From the NCBI RefSeq assembly GCF_011745365.1, contig NW_024468913.1, forward strand, positions 124,001 through 188,000: DNA of 64,000 nucleotides, given 5' to 3'. This DNA is from Cryphonectria parasitica EP155 (Eukaryota; Ascomycota; Sordariomycetes; Diaporthales; Cryphonectriaceae). Position numbers and translations under genes: made by a program. How positions within the stretch are numbered: the stretch's first letter is position 1; each line of letters starts with the position of its first letter. The notes under the pieces are model-generated. The model was not told the origin of the DNA. It worked only from the letters and a program-made list of their open reading frames with translations, and searched no databases. Below are positions 45,042 through 55,938 of this stretch, piece after piece.

Positions 45042-47177
45042 ATGGCCTCGAGGTCATTCAAGCGTCTGATTGTGTGCTGTGATGGCAGCTGGATGAATGC
45101 CTTGGGTAAACAAGGGTGAGAGGGGAGAGGAAGAGAAAGCGGGGTGTCTGTTGTGCCATCAGTGCTGACAACCACGCATCAGCGAATCCTCTCCACCATC
45201 CAATGTTTGGCGGATCTGCCGTCTCTTCCGCAATGTGTGCGAGAATGGATGTAATCAGATCGTATATTATCATGCCGGCGTGGGCAGTTCGGGCTCCAGG
45301 CTGGACTCCGTGACCGGCGGGGACTTCGGCGTCGGGCTGGATGCGGTGAGTCGCATTGACAATTGCAATGTAGGTTCTGCAGCCCATCTCCATCTGACAC
45401 TGATGCACAGGACATTCGTGAGCTGTATAGCTTCATCTGCATGAACTACGTTGATGGAGATGATATCATCCTCATCGGGTTTTCTCGTGGCGCTTTTACA
45501 GCGCGTGCTGTGGCAGACATGATCGCGTCGTTGGGCCTGCTGTCGCACAATGGTCTCGACCACTTCTACGAGATCTTCACGGATTACCAGTTGATGGGAA
45601 GCAAGAGTCGCGACCCTCAGAAGTATCTTTTCAAAGGGCTCCAGCCGTACGGTGATGAGAAGGGAACGGCAAAGATCCTTTGGGAAGAGGAGCGCAAGCG
45701 TCAATACCGTCATGCCCTGAATCAGGTTGGTCTTACTCTTACCTGCCTTACCATATTCCATGCGACCTGGGTTGACAATGATCCCACCGTCGCTTAGATG
45801 GCCTACACTAGAGACACATTTCAGGATGGAGTAACGAAGATCAAAATCAAGGCTGTTGCTGTATGGGATACTGTTGGAGATCTTGGTATTCCGCCGATCC
45901 CTTTGCTTGGCCTTCGGGGATCATCACAACAATAAGTCTCCCATTCTCAAGAAGAATATCGTGTATACCACTCACCAAGACCCAATGGACTAACTTTGCT
46001 CCATCACATGGCGTTTCACCAACAGCAACGTGGCAAAGGAGGTGGAGAATGCCTTCCAGGTAAGTACTTGCACATATCTTTCACTTACCCAGCAACCTAT
46101 ACCATGTTCATGATGACTGATAGAGAGGCGTCCTTCAGGCTTTGGCACTAGACGAGCCCCGGGCAGCCTTCAGGCCTGCGCTTTGGGAGCGAGTTCATGA
46201 CAATGAGACCAATCTCAAGCAAGTGTGGTTTCCAGGAAGTCATGCTAATGTTGGTGGCGGCTACTACGATCAGCAGATCGCAAACATTACCCTGGCCTGT
46301 GAGTTCACGTCTTGGACCAGAGTTATGATCAAGATCCATGCTCATCACAATGCACACAGGGATGTGTGACCAGCTAATGTCTGTGGCCGTTGAATTTGAC
46401 ATGAACATCATGAAAAAGGTCTTCCTGGCCGGGCTGCAGTGGTCCGCAGCTCATCCTTTCCCGTGGGTTCCTTCTGCAACGAAGGGGCAGCCTCTTCCTT
46501 GGGCAAACAGCGACATTTTCCCATCCTCGACGTTTTCCACCTGTTCAAGGGATGAGGAGCATGACGACGTCGCGGTCGAAAGTACGACTGATGTGGCGAG
46601 TCTTTGGGCAACAGCCCGTCCCTGGGGTCTTGGGCAGACACGAGCACCTACAAGCTTACTGCAGAAAGCGATGGGACAAGTCACTCGTCGCCCTGGTCAT
46701 TGTATGCGAATTGAAGAAGACACCAACGAACCGACCCACGAGCCGTTGATGAACACAGGTGAAGCGATACACAGCAGTGTTCGTGTGCGTCTCGTGTGTG
46801 GGGGATTGAGTATGGACGACGAGGAGACTTGGACCTGCAAGCCGCTCAGACTGTCAGAGGATTCGAATCAAGTCTGGGAACTGGAACGCGTGGGAACGGC
46901 CGACTTGAAGGAGTCATTGTCACTTACTGCAGGAGCCTTCAATCAGGATAGTGCGACAGCATCTGCGCTTCCGCATACACAGGCTACCTGGCAGTGGTCT
47001 TGCCCACAAGCTGTTGCTAGGGCAGATAATGCGGATGCAATGCAGGTGAACACAAGCTCAGGAATCCTCCCGGAGGAACCCTTGACGGGAATATGTGAGA
47101 GAACCTTGCTTGCATTGACAGCAGGCCAGCAGGATGTCTGGAAGTATGCTGAAGATAGTAAGGGTGCAACATCATAA
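45042..47177 (+). CDS. DUF2235 (T6SS Tle1-like alpha/beta hydrolase) domain protein, possibly inactivated
   Basis: Seven exons: 45042-45115, 45183-45345, 45411-45725, 45798-45931, 46026-46059, 46139-46298 and 46360-47177, giving 565 aa if all join. The N-terminus is RLIVCCDGSWMNALG, then PPSNVWRICRLF, IVYYHAGVGSSGSRLD, and the nucleophile elbow GFSRGAF with Ser104. Later come VAVWDTVGDLG, ALALDEPRAAFRPALWERV and WFPGSHANVGGGY, and the tail TARPWGLGQ. DUF2235 includes bacterial phospholipase effectors (Tle1); the fungal members are uncharacterised. Intron 4 begins AT instead of GT. Without splicing, exon 4 runs into TAA at 45933. Either the intron is non-canonical or this allele is broken. Confidence 0.7.
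45932..46025 (+). other. AT-AG intron or G>A mutated donor
   Basis: ATAAGT...GGACTAAC...CAACAG, 94 nt. Phase 2 on both sides matches exactly (CA|C), the branch point is ideal and the acceptor is normal. Only the first base departs from GTAAGT. No GT donor nearby keeps the frame. Confidence 0.6.
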
Positions 47178-48080
47178 ACCTCTAGAGTGCGTATACTAAG
47201 TTCGTATGAGAACTCGGTGTCAGAATTGAGAGTCAGTTGCGCCATGGTTCCATTTGCAGCAGATTATGACGGCAGGATCTTTCTATGAATGACTGTACCA
47301 CCCTGCGTATCGTAGTCCATCGCAGCTTCGAACGCTATGTTGTTCACGCCCAAGTGCTACAGCCACTCCACTGAAGTAACCCACCAATCCTTTGACAACA
47401 ACATAAGTCGACCTATGTCACGTTAGTATCTACCGTTACTAATGTCACCAAATGGCATTACATCGGGGCTGAGCTTCAGAGCCGATGCGCTTTATCCAGT
47501 TTGACCCATCCCTTGAAGAAATCAATGTCTCAGCCAGTCATGGTCAGCTCGTAGCCTAATGAATACCACGGCCAGCCGAGACGGATATGGCTGCAGACAC
47601 GTGCTAGGGTTTCCACGGCCACGAGTGGCCTTGTCTGGGTGACTAGACTCTGGCAATGTAACTGGACGTAGGATTTGAGTAAGACCCAGTGCATATGCTG
47701 CTGGTGGACTGACCAGCGTTTCTTGGATGCTCCCGAGGAGGAAAATGACTGCACTGCAGCTGGATTGACGTTGGATTCTGAGATGCGGTAGTTTCTTTAG
47801 CAAGAGCCACCTGCAAACGCGTCGCCCATGGACCATGGCTGGCGATAAGTACCTGCTAATTAACCATGCCTTTGTAGACGTAACGCTACTCCCGTTGATG
47901 ACTGCATAGGTACTATAATGTATACATTTAGAAATAAGCGATGTGGCACCAGGCTTTCTTTCTTATGGCCAGATGCCGAAGCCTCGGAACAGCTTAGCTC
48001 ATTGATGTCAGAGTATCGTACTAGGTGATCCTGCAGGTGTTTAATATCATTGAAACCAGTTTTTTTTTAGTTTTTTTTTT
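47178..48080. other. Intergenic region
   Basis: Nothing gene-like recognised. It ends in interrupted T runs at 48061-48080, at the sharp left border of the next pseudogene. Confidence 0.5.
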
Positions 48081-49138
48081 AGTGCTCAGCATGGCTGGAC
48101 TTTTGACTCCATCCTGAACTATGAGATCGTTCTTGCGAACGGCAGTATTGTCGATGTCCAATGCGACGATGACCTACTCATCGCCCTCCGTGGAGGATCG
48201 AGCAATTTCAGCGTTGTAACGCGCGTGGATATACAGGGTTTCGAACAAGGTAACCTGTGGGCAGGGTTCCTCTTCGCGCCCATCTCGACGCTCGACAATC
48301 ACATTGAGCAGTTTTGTGAACTTCAGTAAACCCAGTATCTACAATGTATACGCGTCGATGGACATGGCCATCGCCTATAGCGCTGCAGAGGGAAGGTTTA
48401 TCATCAACCAGCCTGTGCACTTCAAGCCCGTTGTAAATCCAGACGTGTACGCGGACCTGCTAAGTCTGCCTCAGATGTCCAATCCGTTGAGAATCACAAA
48501 TTTGACGGATCTGACGGCGGAAGCAGCCTCTCTGCAGGTAACTAGGTTGAGGTACGGTCCATATCACATTATGATGTATAACCTAGGCCTTTTTACGAAA
48601 GTTATAAACGTGAAACGAGAGAAATCAAGAAGTCAAGAGGCTAATCATCTCACAGGCCCAACTATCATGCCATCATGCTGAAGGCAACCACAGAAGTCAT
48701 GATTGCCTCGTGGGCCGCCTTCAACGCAAGCATCCCTTCCATCTCAGGCGTGGCGAACATCAGCTAGTCCATCGTCTTTGAGCCTATCCCCCCGGCGATC
48801 TACGCGCGAAATGCCTACGATAACTCGTTGGGCCTAGAGACGAGAAATGGTTCTTTGATAGCCCTCCTCCTCATGGCAGCGTGGATGGACGCAGGGGATG
48901 CCAACACGGTCTACGGGGCGACAGCTTCGTTGACGAGAAAATCAAGGCCGCAGCGACCAACCTGGGGGCTTGGGATCCATACGTGTTTCTAAACTACGCA
49001 GACCAGTCTCAACATCCCATCGCGAGCTACGGCTCAGAGAGCGTCGCCATGCTTCAACGCGTGCGTGACGAGGTCGATCCAAACAAGGTGTTCACAAAGC
49101 AAGTGCCTGGAAGATTCAAGATACCAAATCGAGGGTAA
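48081..49138 (+). pseudogene. BBE-like FAD-linked oxidoreductase, truncated and frameshifted
   Basis: The FAD-domain half starts abruptly (SAQHGWTFDSILNYEIVLANGS... LIALRGGSSNFSVVTRVDI) right after T runs; the N-terminal flavin-attachment region is missing. It stops at TAA near 48330, while the continuing frame is shifted (NVYASMDMAIAYSAAEGRF... NPLRITNLTDLTAEAASLQ). A further part has an in-frame stop (GVANIS-stop-SIVFEPIPPAIY). The BBE C-terminus is intact (YVFLNYADQSQHPIASYG, then DPNKVFTKQVPGRFKI). Intact relatives are about 480-500 aa oxidases of sugars, alkaloids or alcohols. Non-functional as read. Confidence 0.8.
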
Positions 49139-49302
49139 TTTTGACGGACGTCAGAACTACTTGCACGACAATTGAACATAGGAATAGACAAAAGATGCAC
49201 GTGGTTACTGGCGTCACATTCTATCTTGCCCATCACGTCCCAGGCGCCAGGGACGAGGGGCCTCCAAGGGTTGACAATGGCACTAGGGTGCATGATAAGT
49301 GT

Positions 49303-52300
49303 TCATTGCTTCCGCACTCCCGTCTCCTCAGACAAGACTGTGCTTCCGCCGAACTTGACGCTCTTGCGCCGTTCTCGCTCACCTACTCCAGCCCGACCTG
49401 GACTCGTGCTCAGACCAAGCGAAGCGCCAGAACGACCAGCGTTGTTATCGCTGCTGGCACCGCTGAGATGAATGGCAGATGCAGCGTGCCTCAGCCCGCC
49501 ACTGGCCAGTGACTCACGGGCAGACTCTACAGCGCGGCTCTGTGGGATGTCTTTTGCGTCGCTATAAACGCTGCCCTCGGCGAGGCTGCCCTCGCCGCCT
49601 CGTCGTCGACTTCCTCGTGAGCCGACAATGATATCATCGTTGCTGAGCGATCCTGCCATATACCGACCTGCAGAGAATTTTGGTGTAGTAGTGCCGCTTA
49701 GATTGGCCCTTCGGTTCACTTCCTTGACTAAACGACTGACCTCCTCTGTTCTTGCTACAGTGGACTCGGCCCGGTACTTCCCTGGAAGGCACGCATGTCC
49801 ACAACCATCGAAGGGGCAGCAGCCGTCTGACAAAAGACTCGTGCCGTGACCATCTACAGACGATTCGGGCTCTTCATTCTCAACTTCGGAGTGCCAGCTC
49901 TGGAGACACGACGCGTGGCCCCCATGCCCACAACCACCGCAGTACCACCATGTCGACAAGGGAGCGTCTTCTTGCTCGGCCCCAGACGCATAGAGAAGGT
50001 CGGAGGTGATGTCGACTGCGGTGGTGGCTTCGGCCATATCGCGATGACGACAGATGGCGCACGGGGCCATAACTGCGGAGCAGCGCTCACACTGCCAGAT
50101 TGGGTTCGGTCTTTTGCTCGTTCGACGGCGGTCAATCTCCCTAGGCTTGTGGCAGGTAGGGCAGATGAAGGCGGCCGTATTGTTAAATTGCGCTGGTCTG
50201 AAAACGGCCGGGTAGTCGTCGCCCCACTCCGAGAGGGACTCGCCAGGCCAGCCTTTGACGCACAACTTCCGGAGAACCGCTGCCTGCGTAAACAGCTTCA
50301 TGCTCATAAGCCTAGAGTGGTGCTGTTTGAGGATGGCGGTTGCCTGGAAAGGATCGATCACGTTGTCGTCGCGGAGCAGCGGTCTCAAGAGGAGCACCAT
50401 CGCAGAAGCATTCAGAGCTGAAGACCTGGTCTCGAAGTCCAGAGCCCACGACACGATTTTTGAGGGGTTGAGAGGACTCGGCGAGCCGAATGCTCTCTCT
50501 TCCTCCCAGGCGATTGGGTACGGGTACGGGGGATCATCCCACCACGGTAGGAAATCTGCTTCCCGGGGCAGTTCGGGATCCTCATAGCGGATCTCAAAAG
50601 AGCTGTGCGGGCTCACACCAACAGACGCCGTCTGAGAATTGTCCTGCGGATAGCTGTCAGGCCTGGGGTGTGACTCTCCCTTCTCAGAATTGACGCTGTC
50701 CATGGTGGTCTGTGTGATAATTGGGGGCTGCTCATCATCCGTAGATTGCGTTGCCATCGCGCTCATCGAGCTGTCTCGGACGAGAACTCCGGGTTGCCGG
50801 CTTGGAGAGTTGCGATCCGGTACCATGGCGCCTCTGATTCGGCCTTCGTACTCACCGGTGCTAGCGCTGTGGGTAAGCTGAGGATGATGTATCGAAGCTC
50901 CAGGTCTGTTGTGGCTCAGTCTTAGGAGGGGGGAGCTGGAAGAGGACGCTGCAAGCTGCGTGGTCTGCCTGCTACCGCTGGAGATGGAGAACATCTGGCC
51001 GTAGCTCTCGTCCGAGTCCTGCCTCGCGATGAACCTCCTCACACTGCCACGAGACCCTGGCTCAAACCCCTCATGACCATTCAGCGCGGGCACATCAATG
51101 GCTTTGCTGATGGTCTCTGTATCGTAGAAGTCATAGCCCTCGGTGCTCGCGTATGCATCACTGTCGTTACTCAGGGTAGAGATGGGTTCGGAGTCCAACC
51201 TTTTCCGCAGCGATGGGCGCTGTTGCAGCGGTGCAGGGAGTGCGAAGCTGGCGCCTTCTTGCACTGGCGTCAGCTTCTTCCCAAAAGCAAAGTTGTGATC
51301 AGCATGAGCAAGACTTTTTTCCATGGATTGGCTAAGTTCATCATCCACCGGCCGAGCAAGAGGAGTAGGGGCATTTGATGTGCTCTCGAACTCCTCTGAT
51401 AACAAGGAGCGAAGTGCGCCCGCCTTCTCGGTACCGGTCGAGGGTGACAGGCCAGCCACCGAGGCACGGCTGGGCCCCCTCGAGCCTGCCTGGTCGGCAC
51501 CGAGGTTCTTGGATGCCGATTTGGGTTTAAGCTTCCGCCTGGCCCTCTCTGATCTTTCCAGCTCGCCGCTTCGTCGGTCGAGATGGTATTGCGCTCTCCT
51601 CGGAAGCAGCAGCTGCACAGCATGAGCCAACAAGAGCCATGTCTGCGACAGGCGGAAAAGACCAATGGCCTCTGCGGCCTTGGAGTAGTGGTGTAGTATC
51701 AACACGACACGGTCCTCGAGGGAGCCTGCATCCTTCCTACAAGGCAGCAAGTCCTGGAGGGTCTCCAAATAATGTGTCGAGAGGTACTTGTAAACATGGA
51801 ACTTGTCTGCCGAGGGGACTCTGCCTACGGCCATGGCTTGTTGGGTCTTGTAGAGACCAGCCGCTTTGATCGACTGGGCTAATGCCAGGATCGGGGCGTC
51901 TGGGGCTCCAGGAGGGGTGGTGATGTGAATCTGAGCCGATCGCCCGGTGGTCGGCGCGCGCCTCTGCTTTGGCCGAGCCCGGCGCGCGCCCAAGAAGCTG
52001 CCGGCGACCTCGTCGTCCGAGTCGCTACGGCTGATGCTCAGCATGGTACCTGCCGTCGGGCTAGAGCTGTATGACGGTGGGATCATCTCGGTAGGGACGA
52101 TGGACGGATGTGGTCGTCGGAGCGGAGGCCGCTCGTCGAGGAAGGCCATGACCTCTCCGTGGGAGGAGAATGCGAGCGCGGAGGTAGGGATCTGATCGAC
52201 GGCCTTCGGCGCATGGGCTATATCGAACTGGTTGAAGAGGCCATCGTGGCCAACGGTCCACAGCAGGTCTTGATCGTGCCAGAGGAGGGCAGAAGGTGGT

Positions 52301-53418
52301 GCGTCAAAATTTTGGAGCTTCTTGAAGGGCATTGTAGGCCTTGCCAGGTCCCATACGTGACAGAGATTGAGGCCCTGCCGGCTGCTGTCGTCGTAGGTGA
52401 CTGCGAGCTGGGCGGCCCGTTTCCCCTGGGCAGTGGCGGACCAGATGCCCGGCCGCCATGCGAGGTCGGCGACCGGGGCTGGAGTATATATGGTGCACTT
52501 GGGCTTCTGGCGCTTGTCGGCTGATGCAGATACATCCCAGACGAAACATCTCTTATCCCAGCCCGCGCTGGCTAAGTGGTCTCCATCAAAGTGCCAGGCA
52601 AGGGAGGTACAAGCGGCGTCGTGTGCGTTGATGCGCAACACGGGCGCAGTCGATTTCCTGATGTCCCACTTCAATACAACACCCTGATCGGTACCGCAGG
52701 CGAAGTAAAAGGCTCCTTCAATGTTGGGGGACCACTGCAGGCACTGGATGCCACCGGCGTTGCACTTGAAGGACTGTATAGCACGGAAGGTCAGGTGGCC
52801 GGTGTGTGTTCGGACAGGATTCATGATGTCGAAGCAGCGCACGATGCCGTCCTGGCTCCCGGCGAGCATCTTGGAGGATCGCGGATTGATATCGAGCGTA
52901 TTGATCTGGCGGGAGTCTTCCCTCATGTGTATGACCTCCATGGGCGCGCCATCAGCACCGCCGCCCAGGCGCGTCAGGTCATACTGAAAGATCTTGCCGT
53001 TGGCGCAGGCCGTGAAGATGGTTGTATCACCTCGTCCCTTGAGCCACTTGACATCCTTGATAGATAGCTGGTCGGCGACTGACACGGTGGAGTTCTTGAC
53101 GACGGGCTGGGCGAGAATGGCCGCGCGCAAGTCGATGCCGGCCTGTATCGATCTGCCCTGCAGGTGGACAATCTTGAGTATGTGACGTCCGGCGAGGATG
53201 GCACTGCGTCCGTCCGAGGAGCGGTCGAGGCAATCGATCGGGCAACCAGCGTCGAGGAAGGCATCTTGAGAGCGGCTGGGGCGGTAGAGGGTGCCGGTCT
53301 GGGAATAAGGCGACGAGTTGACGCCGAGGTTGGTCGGGTGAGGGGCGGTGGGATGGTCGACAGAGGAGGAGGGCGAGGGTGAGGCGTCGACAGCGACCTT
53401 GCCGAGAAGTCTCCTCAT
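49303..53418 (-). CDS. RTC1: Rtc1/WDR24-like WD40-RING protein (SEA/GATOR2 subunit)
   Basis: Single exon, 1,371 aa. WD40 blades run from about residue 70 to 400 (FTACANGKIFQYDL, INTLDINPRSSKMLAGSQDG, SLAWHFDGDHLASAGWDKRC). A low-complexity middle follows, then a helical segment (WALDFETRSSALNASAMVLL) and a C-terminal RING-like zinc domain at about 1,130-1,225: CPTCHK, CERC, CAICRH, WWYCGGCGHGGHASCLQSWH, CGHAC. This order is diagnostic for Rtc1, the yeast ortholog of WDR24, in the vacuole-associated SEA complex that controls TORC1 in response to amino acids. The length fits filamentous-fungal orthologs. It converges on the BBE pseudogene with only 164 bp between. Confidence 0.93.
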   Translation of the reverse strand: MRRLLGKVAVDASPSPSSSVDHPTAPHPTNLGVNSSPYSQTGTLYRPSRSQDAFLDAGCPIDCLDRSSDGRSAILAGRHILKIVHLQGRSIQAGIDLRAAILAQPVVKNSTVSVADQLSIKDVKWLKGRGDTTIFTACANGKIFQYDLTRLGGGADGAPMEVIHMREDSRQINTLDINPRSSKMLAGSQDGIVRCFDIMNPVRTHTGHLTFRAIQSFKCNAGGIQCLQWSPNIEGAFYFACGTDQGVVLKWDIRKSTAPVLRINAHDAACTSLAWHFDGDHLASAGWDKRCFVWDVSASADKRQKPKCTIYTPAPVADLAWRPGIWSATAQGKRAAQLAVTYDDSSRQGLNLCHVWDLARPTMPFKKLQNFDAPPSALLWHDQDLLWTVGHDGLFNQFDIAHAPKAVDQIPTSALAFSSHGEVMAFLDERPPLRRPHPSIVPTEMIPPSYSSSPTAGTMLSISRSDSDDEVAGSFLGARRARPKQRRAPTTGRSAQIHITTPPGAPDAPILALAQSIKAAGLYKTQQAMAVGRVPSADKFHVYKYLSTHYLETLQDLLPCRKDAGSLEDRVVLILHHYSKAAEAIGLFRLSQTWLLLAHAVQLLLPRRAQYHLDRRSGELERSERARRKLKPKSASKNLGADQAGSRGPSRASVAGLSPSTGTEKAGALRSLLSEEFESTSNAPTPLARPVDDELSQSMEKSLAHADHNFAFGKKLTPVQEGASFALPAPLQQRPSLRKRLDSEPISTLSNDSDAYASTEGYDFYDTETISKAIDVPALNGHEGFEPGSRGSVRRFIARQDSDESYGQMFSISSGSRQTTQLAASSSSSPLLRLSHNRPGASIHHPQLTHSASTGEYEGRIRGAMVPDRNSPSRQPGVLVRDSSMSAMATQSTDDEQPPIITQTTMDSVNSEKGESHPRPDSYPQDNSQTASVGVSPHSSFEIRYEDPELPREADFLPWWDDPPYPYPIAWEEERAFGSPSPLNPSKIVSWALDFETRSSALNASAMVLLLRPLLRDDNVIDPFQATAILKQHHSRLMSMKLFTQAAVLRKLCVKGWPGESLSEWGDDYPAVFRPAQFNNTAAFICPTCHKPREIDRRRTSKRPNPIWQCERCSAVMAPCAICRHRDMAEATTAVDITSDLLYASGAEQEDAPLSTWWYCGGCGHGGHASCLQSWHSEVENEEPESSVDGHGTSLLSDGCCPFDGCGHACLPGKYRAESTVARTEEVSRLVKEVNRRANLSGTTTPKFSAGRYMAGSLSNDDIIVGSRGSRRRGGEGSLAEGSVYSDAKDIPQSRAVESARESLASGGLRHAASAIHLSGASSDNNAGRSGASLGLSTSPGRAGVGERERRKSVKFGGSTVLSEETGVRKQ

Positions 53419-54624
53419 GGTCCTGTCTTGGGTATATATGATGGCTTAGACCCTAGCTCCACCTCGTCCCCCTCTCGCGTGGGGCTAGGGTTTGTCCCAC
53501 GATGCCAAATACCTCTGCTCTATGGGCTCTCGATGGGGCTCCGGATTGTCTGATGGCTGCCAAGAGACAATGTGAGGGCCATGGCCAAGGATTGCTGGTG
53601 AGTTGTTATCGCATAGCAGAAATGCTAGAGGGGAGGCAATGTTATACAGGAATCCAAAACGAGGGGTTGTGGTGTTTAGGTTGTCATTTGGAGTGGTGAT
53701 GCTTATCTGTCTGGAGCTCTTTTGGTGTTCAGGTAATGAATGACTGAACCGACCCCAGCAGCCAAAAAGTGACATCAAGTGGTTCTGCAGGGAAACGCTA
53801 GGGGAACACTAACGGTGGGAGCCAACCCAAACGCAGTGCTGTACATAGTAGTGGCTCTGGCCCCCATTCCGCCCCTCACTCCCCTGCAAACAGAGACGCG
53901 GGGCACCACATCTAGCGTTACTGTAGTGATCAAGCATTCTTGTTGAGATACCGACAATTGCTTGTGCAGCATTTTCTCTTTCAACATTTGCAATTATGGA
54001 TAGAAGACCTCAACACTGTGCCGTATATTTACAATCAAGAAGTCTCAGACTTAGTAACTGAGGAGTTTGTCTTATATATCTGGCTCGTTTTGAAAAATGA
54101 CTAAGATGACAGGCACGTGCTAAAATCGCCGTGCACTCGGTAATAATACGATGAAACCCCCCCCCCCTTCTCCTTCTCTTTCCTTCATGTATTTATTGAA
54201 TACATAGCCCAATATACATATACAATGTCCCCCTCAATTGATCCCGTTTCCAAATCATATCAATCCCCACTAAAGTCGAAAATGCCCATCAACGACGAGA
54301 ACCATCCGCGCTACACCTTTCAGTGAAGTTGATTCCCATCTGAGCATAAGCTCAGCCGAAGGTCAGTGAGGTTGACGGCCATACTAAACAAGTGGATGTA
54401 GATGGTTTGAATGTTTAAATTATGTCTCGACATCGTCTCAAAGACCGTCCGTCCCTCGGCAAAATTATCTTGCTATTCGCGCGTCCAGCAGAGCGACCCG
54501 AAAGTGAAGTCCATTGAAAAGTTTGAGTAGAGAAGAGTTGAAACAGACTGTCTAGGTATAAAATTAATACAGGCATTGAAAACAACGCCATACAAGTGTA
54601 ATACATGCTTTGGCAGATGTGAGA
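53419..54624. other. Intergenic region
   Basis: RTC1 promoter and SFH5 3' flank. No gene supported; C10 run near 54156. Confidence 0.5.
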
Positions 54625-55938
54625 TCACGCAAACTTCAGCTCGTCGACTAGACCAGGGATATCCTTCATTTTTCCATCACCAGAGCCGCCCTCGCCACCA
54701 TACTCCTTTGGAAGACTTTTCTCATCCAGGCCGCCCGCCTTGAACTCAGCGGCGAGGTTTGCACCGTTGGCCATCGGATGAAACTTTTTTGCCGTCTTCT
54801 CGGCAATGAAAACCTTGATCACGGCATACATCCAGCCCATGATGGCAGGAACATTGACGAAGAATTTCTCCTATAAAGCACATCAGCCGTCAGGGAATTT
54901 TGTGACCAGCAATCAAGGGGGGAAATTGAAAGAATGAGCAGAAACTAAGCGTAGTGTAGAATGTGCTGATACCTTTAGAAGCTCGGGGTAAGCTAGTGCA
55001 AATTGTTTGATGACCTCAGTACTGGCCGCTTTCACGTTGGGGTTTTGACGCAGGAAGGAGATGCTCTTGTAGTCATGCACCTGGATGATCTTGTATGGGT
55101 CGTCGACAGCAGTGATAGGCTCGGTAGCTGAGGAAAGATGGAGCTGCTGAATGCCCAGCTCCTGCAGCGCGATGCGATAGTCCATGAACCTGCCGCGTCG
55201 TGTTAGCAGTGCAAAGCTTTTCAAGATTCTCTCTACCCTGACGCACTCTTCAAGCGGGACGAAGACCTCGTCCATCTTGCCCTTCACGTTACCATAGAGG
55301 TTCCACGTGAACACTTCTGGAATTGAGCTGTCCTTGACGGGGTACACGGTAACAGCACCGAGGTCTGCGAACTTGTTGGCGCTGAAAGTCTTGGTGAGTA
55401 GCTCAAGGGGCTTCTTCTCCTTGCGAAACTTCAAAGCACCCTGGAACTGCTCGATGGCTTTGGTAAGGTCCCCATCGTTGGCGTTGAGAAACTTTTGCAG
55501 GACAATGCCGGTGGGGATATGCGACGAGGCAGGCGAGACGAGTTTGACACCCCACATCTCATCGTGCCCAATGTCCTTCAAGATGGCGGGAAGTTTGGCA
55601 TCGAACTGATCAAGAGGCGTCTTGTGCGTCGCTTTTTCCTCGCCGGCCGCATCCTGGCTACTGGGTTCCGCCGCCTTGTCTGCCTCTCCGGCCAATGGCT
55701 TCTCGCTCTGAGGCGCAGTGGTAGAATCTATCGGCGAGGACTTCTCGGCCGGCTCGCTAGGACTAGCTTCAGGTTTCGTGGCCGTGGTGGATGCAGTGTC
55801 AGTTAGCGGTTGGGGCGCGGAGGTGGCCTGATCCGCCGTCGGCTCAGATGGCAGCGATCCCTCGCCTGCCTGCTGACCCTCCACGGCAGGGGCATCAGTT
55901 GTCGTGGGATGATCCTCAGAGCTCTTTACGTCAGCCAT
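54625..55938 (-). CDS. SFH5: Sfh5-like phosphatidylinositol transfer protein (CRAL-TRIO/Sec14)
   Basis: Three exons, 55938-55247, 55189-54973 and 54870-54625, give 384 aa. The first ~105 residues are an acidic Pro/Ala/Ser/Thr-rich tail. Then come the CRAL-TRIO N-lobe (GHDEMWGVKLVSPASSHIPT, LQKFLNANDGDLTKAIEQFQ) and the lipid-binding lobe (IIQVHDYKSISFLRQNPNV, KEKFFVNVPAIMGWMYAVIK, ending LPKEYGGEGG). Intron 1 starts GTGCGT and gives EEFMDYRIALQELGIQ; reading through would add an insert unknown in the family. Sfh5 moves phosphatidylinositol (the yeast protein also binds heme) at the ER and plasma membrane. A hydrophilic N-terminal extension like this is common in fungi. Confidence 0.92.

Noticed and set aside
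55190..55246. Insert VRVERILKSFALLTRRG in Sfh5
   Set aside because: It is an intron: GTGCGT donor, CTAAC branch point and CAG acceptor, with phase kept and the family sequence restored.
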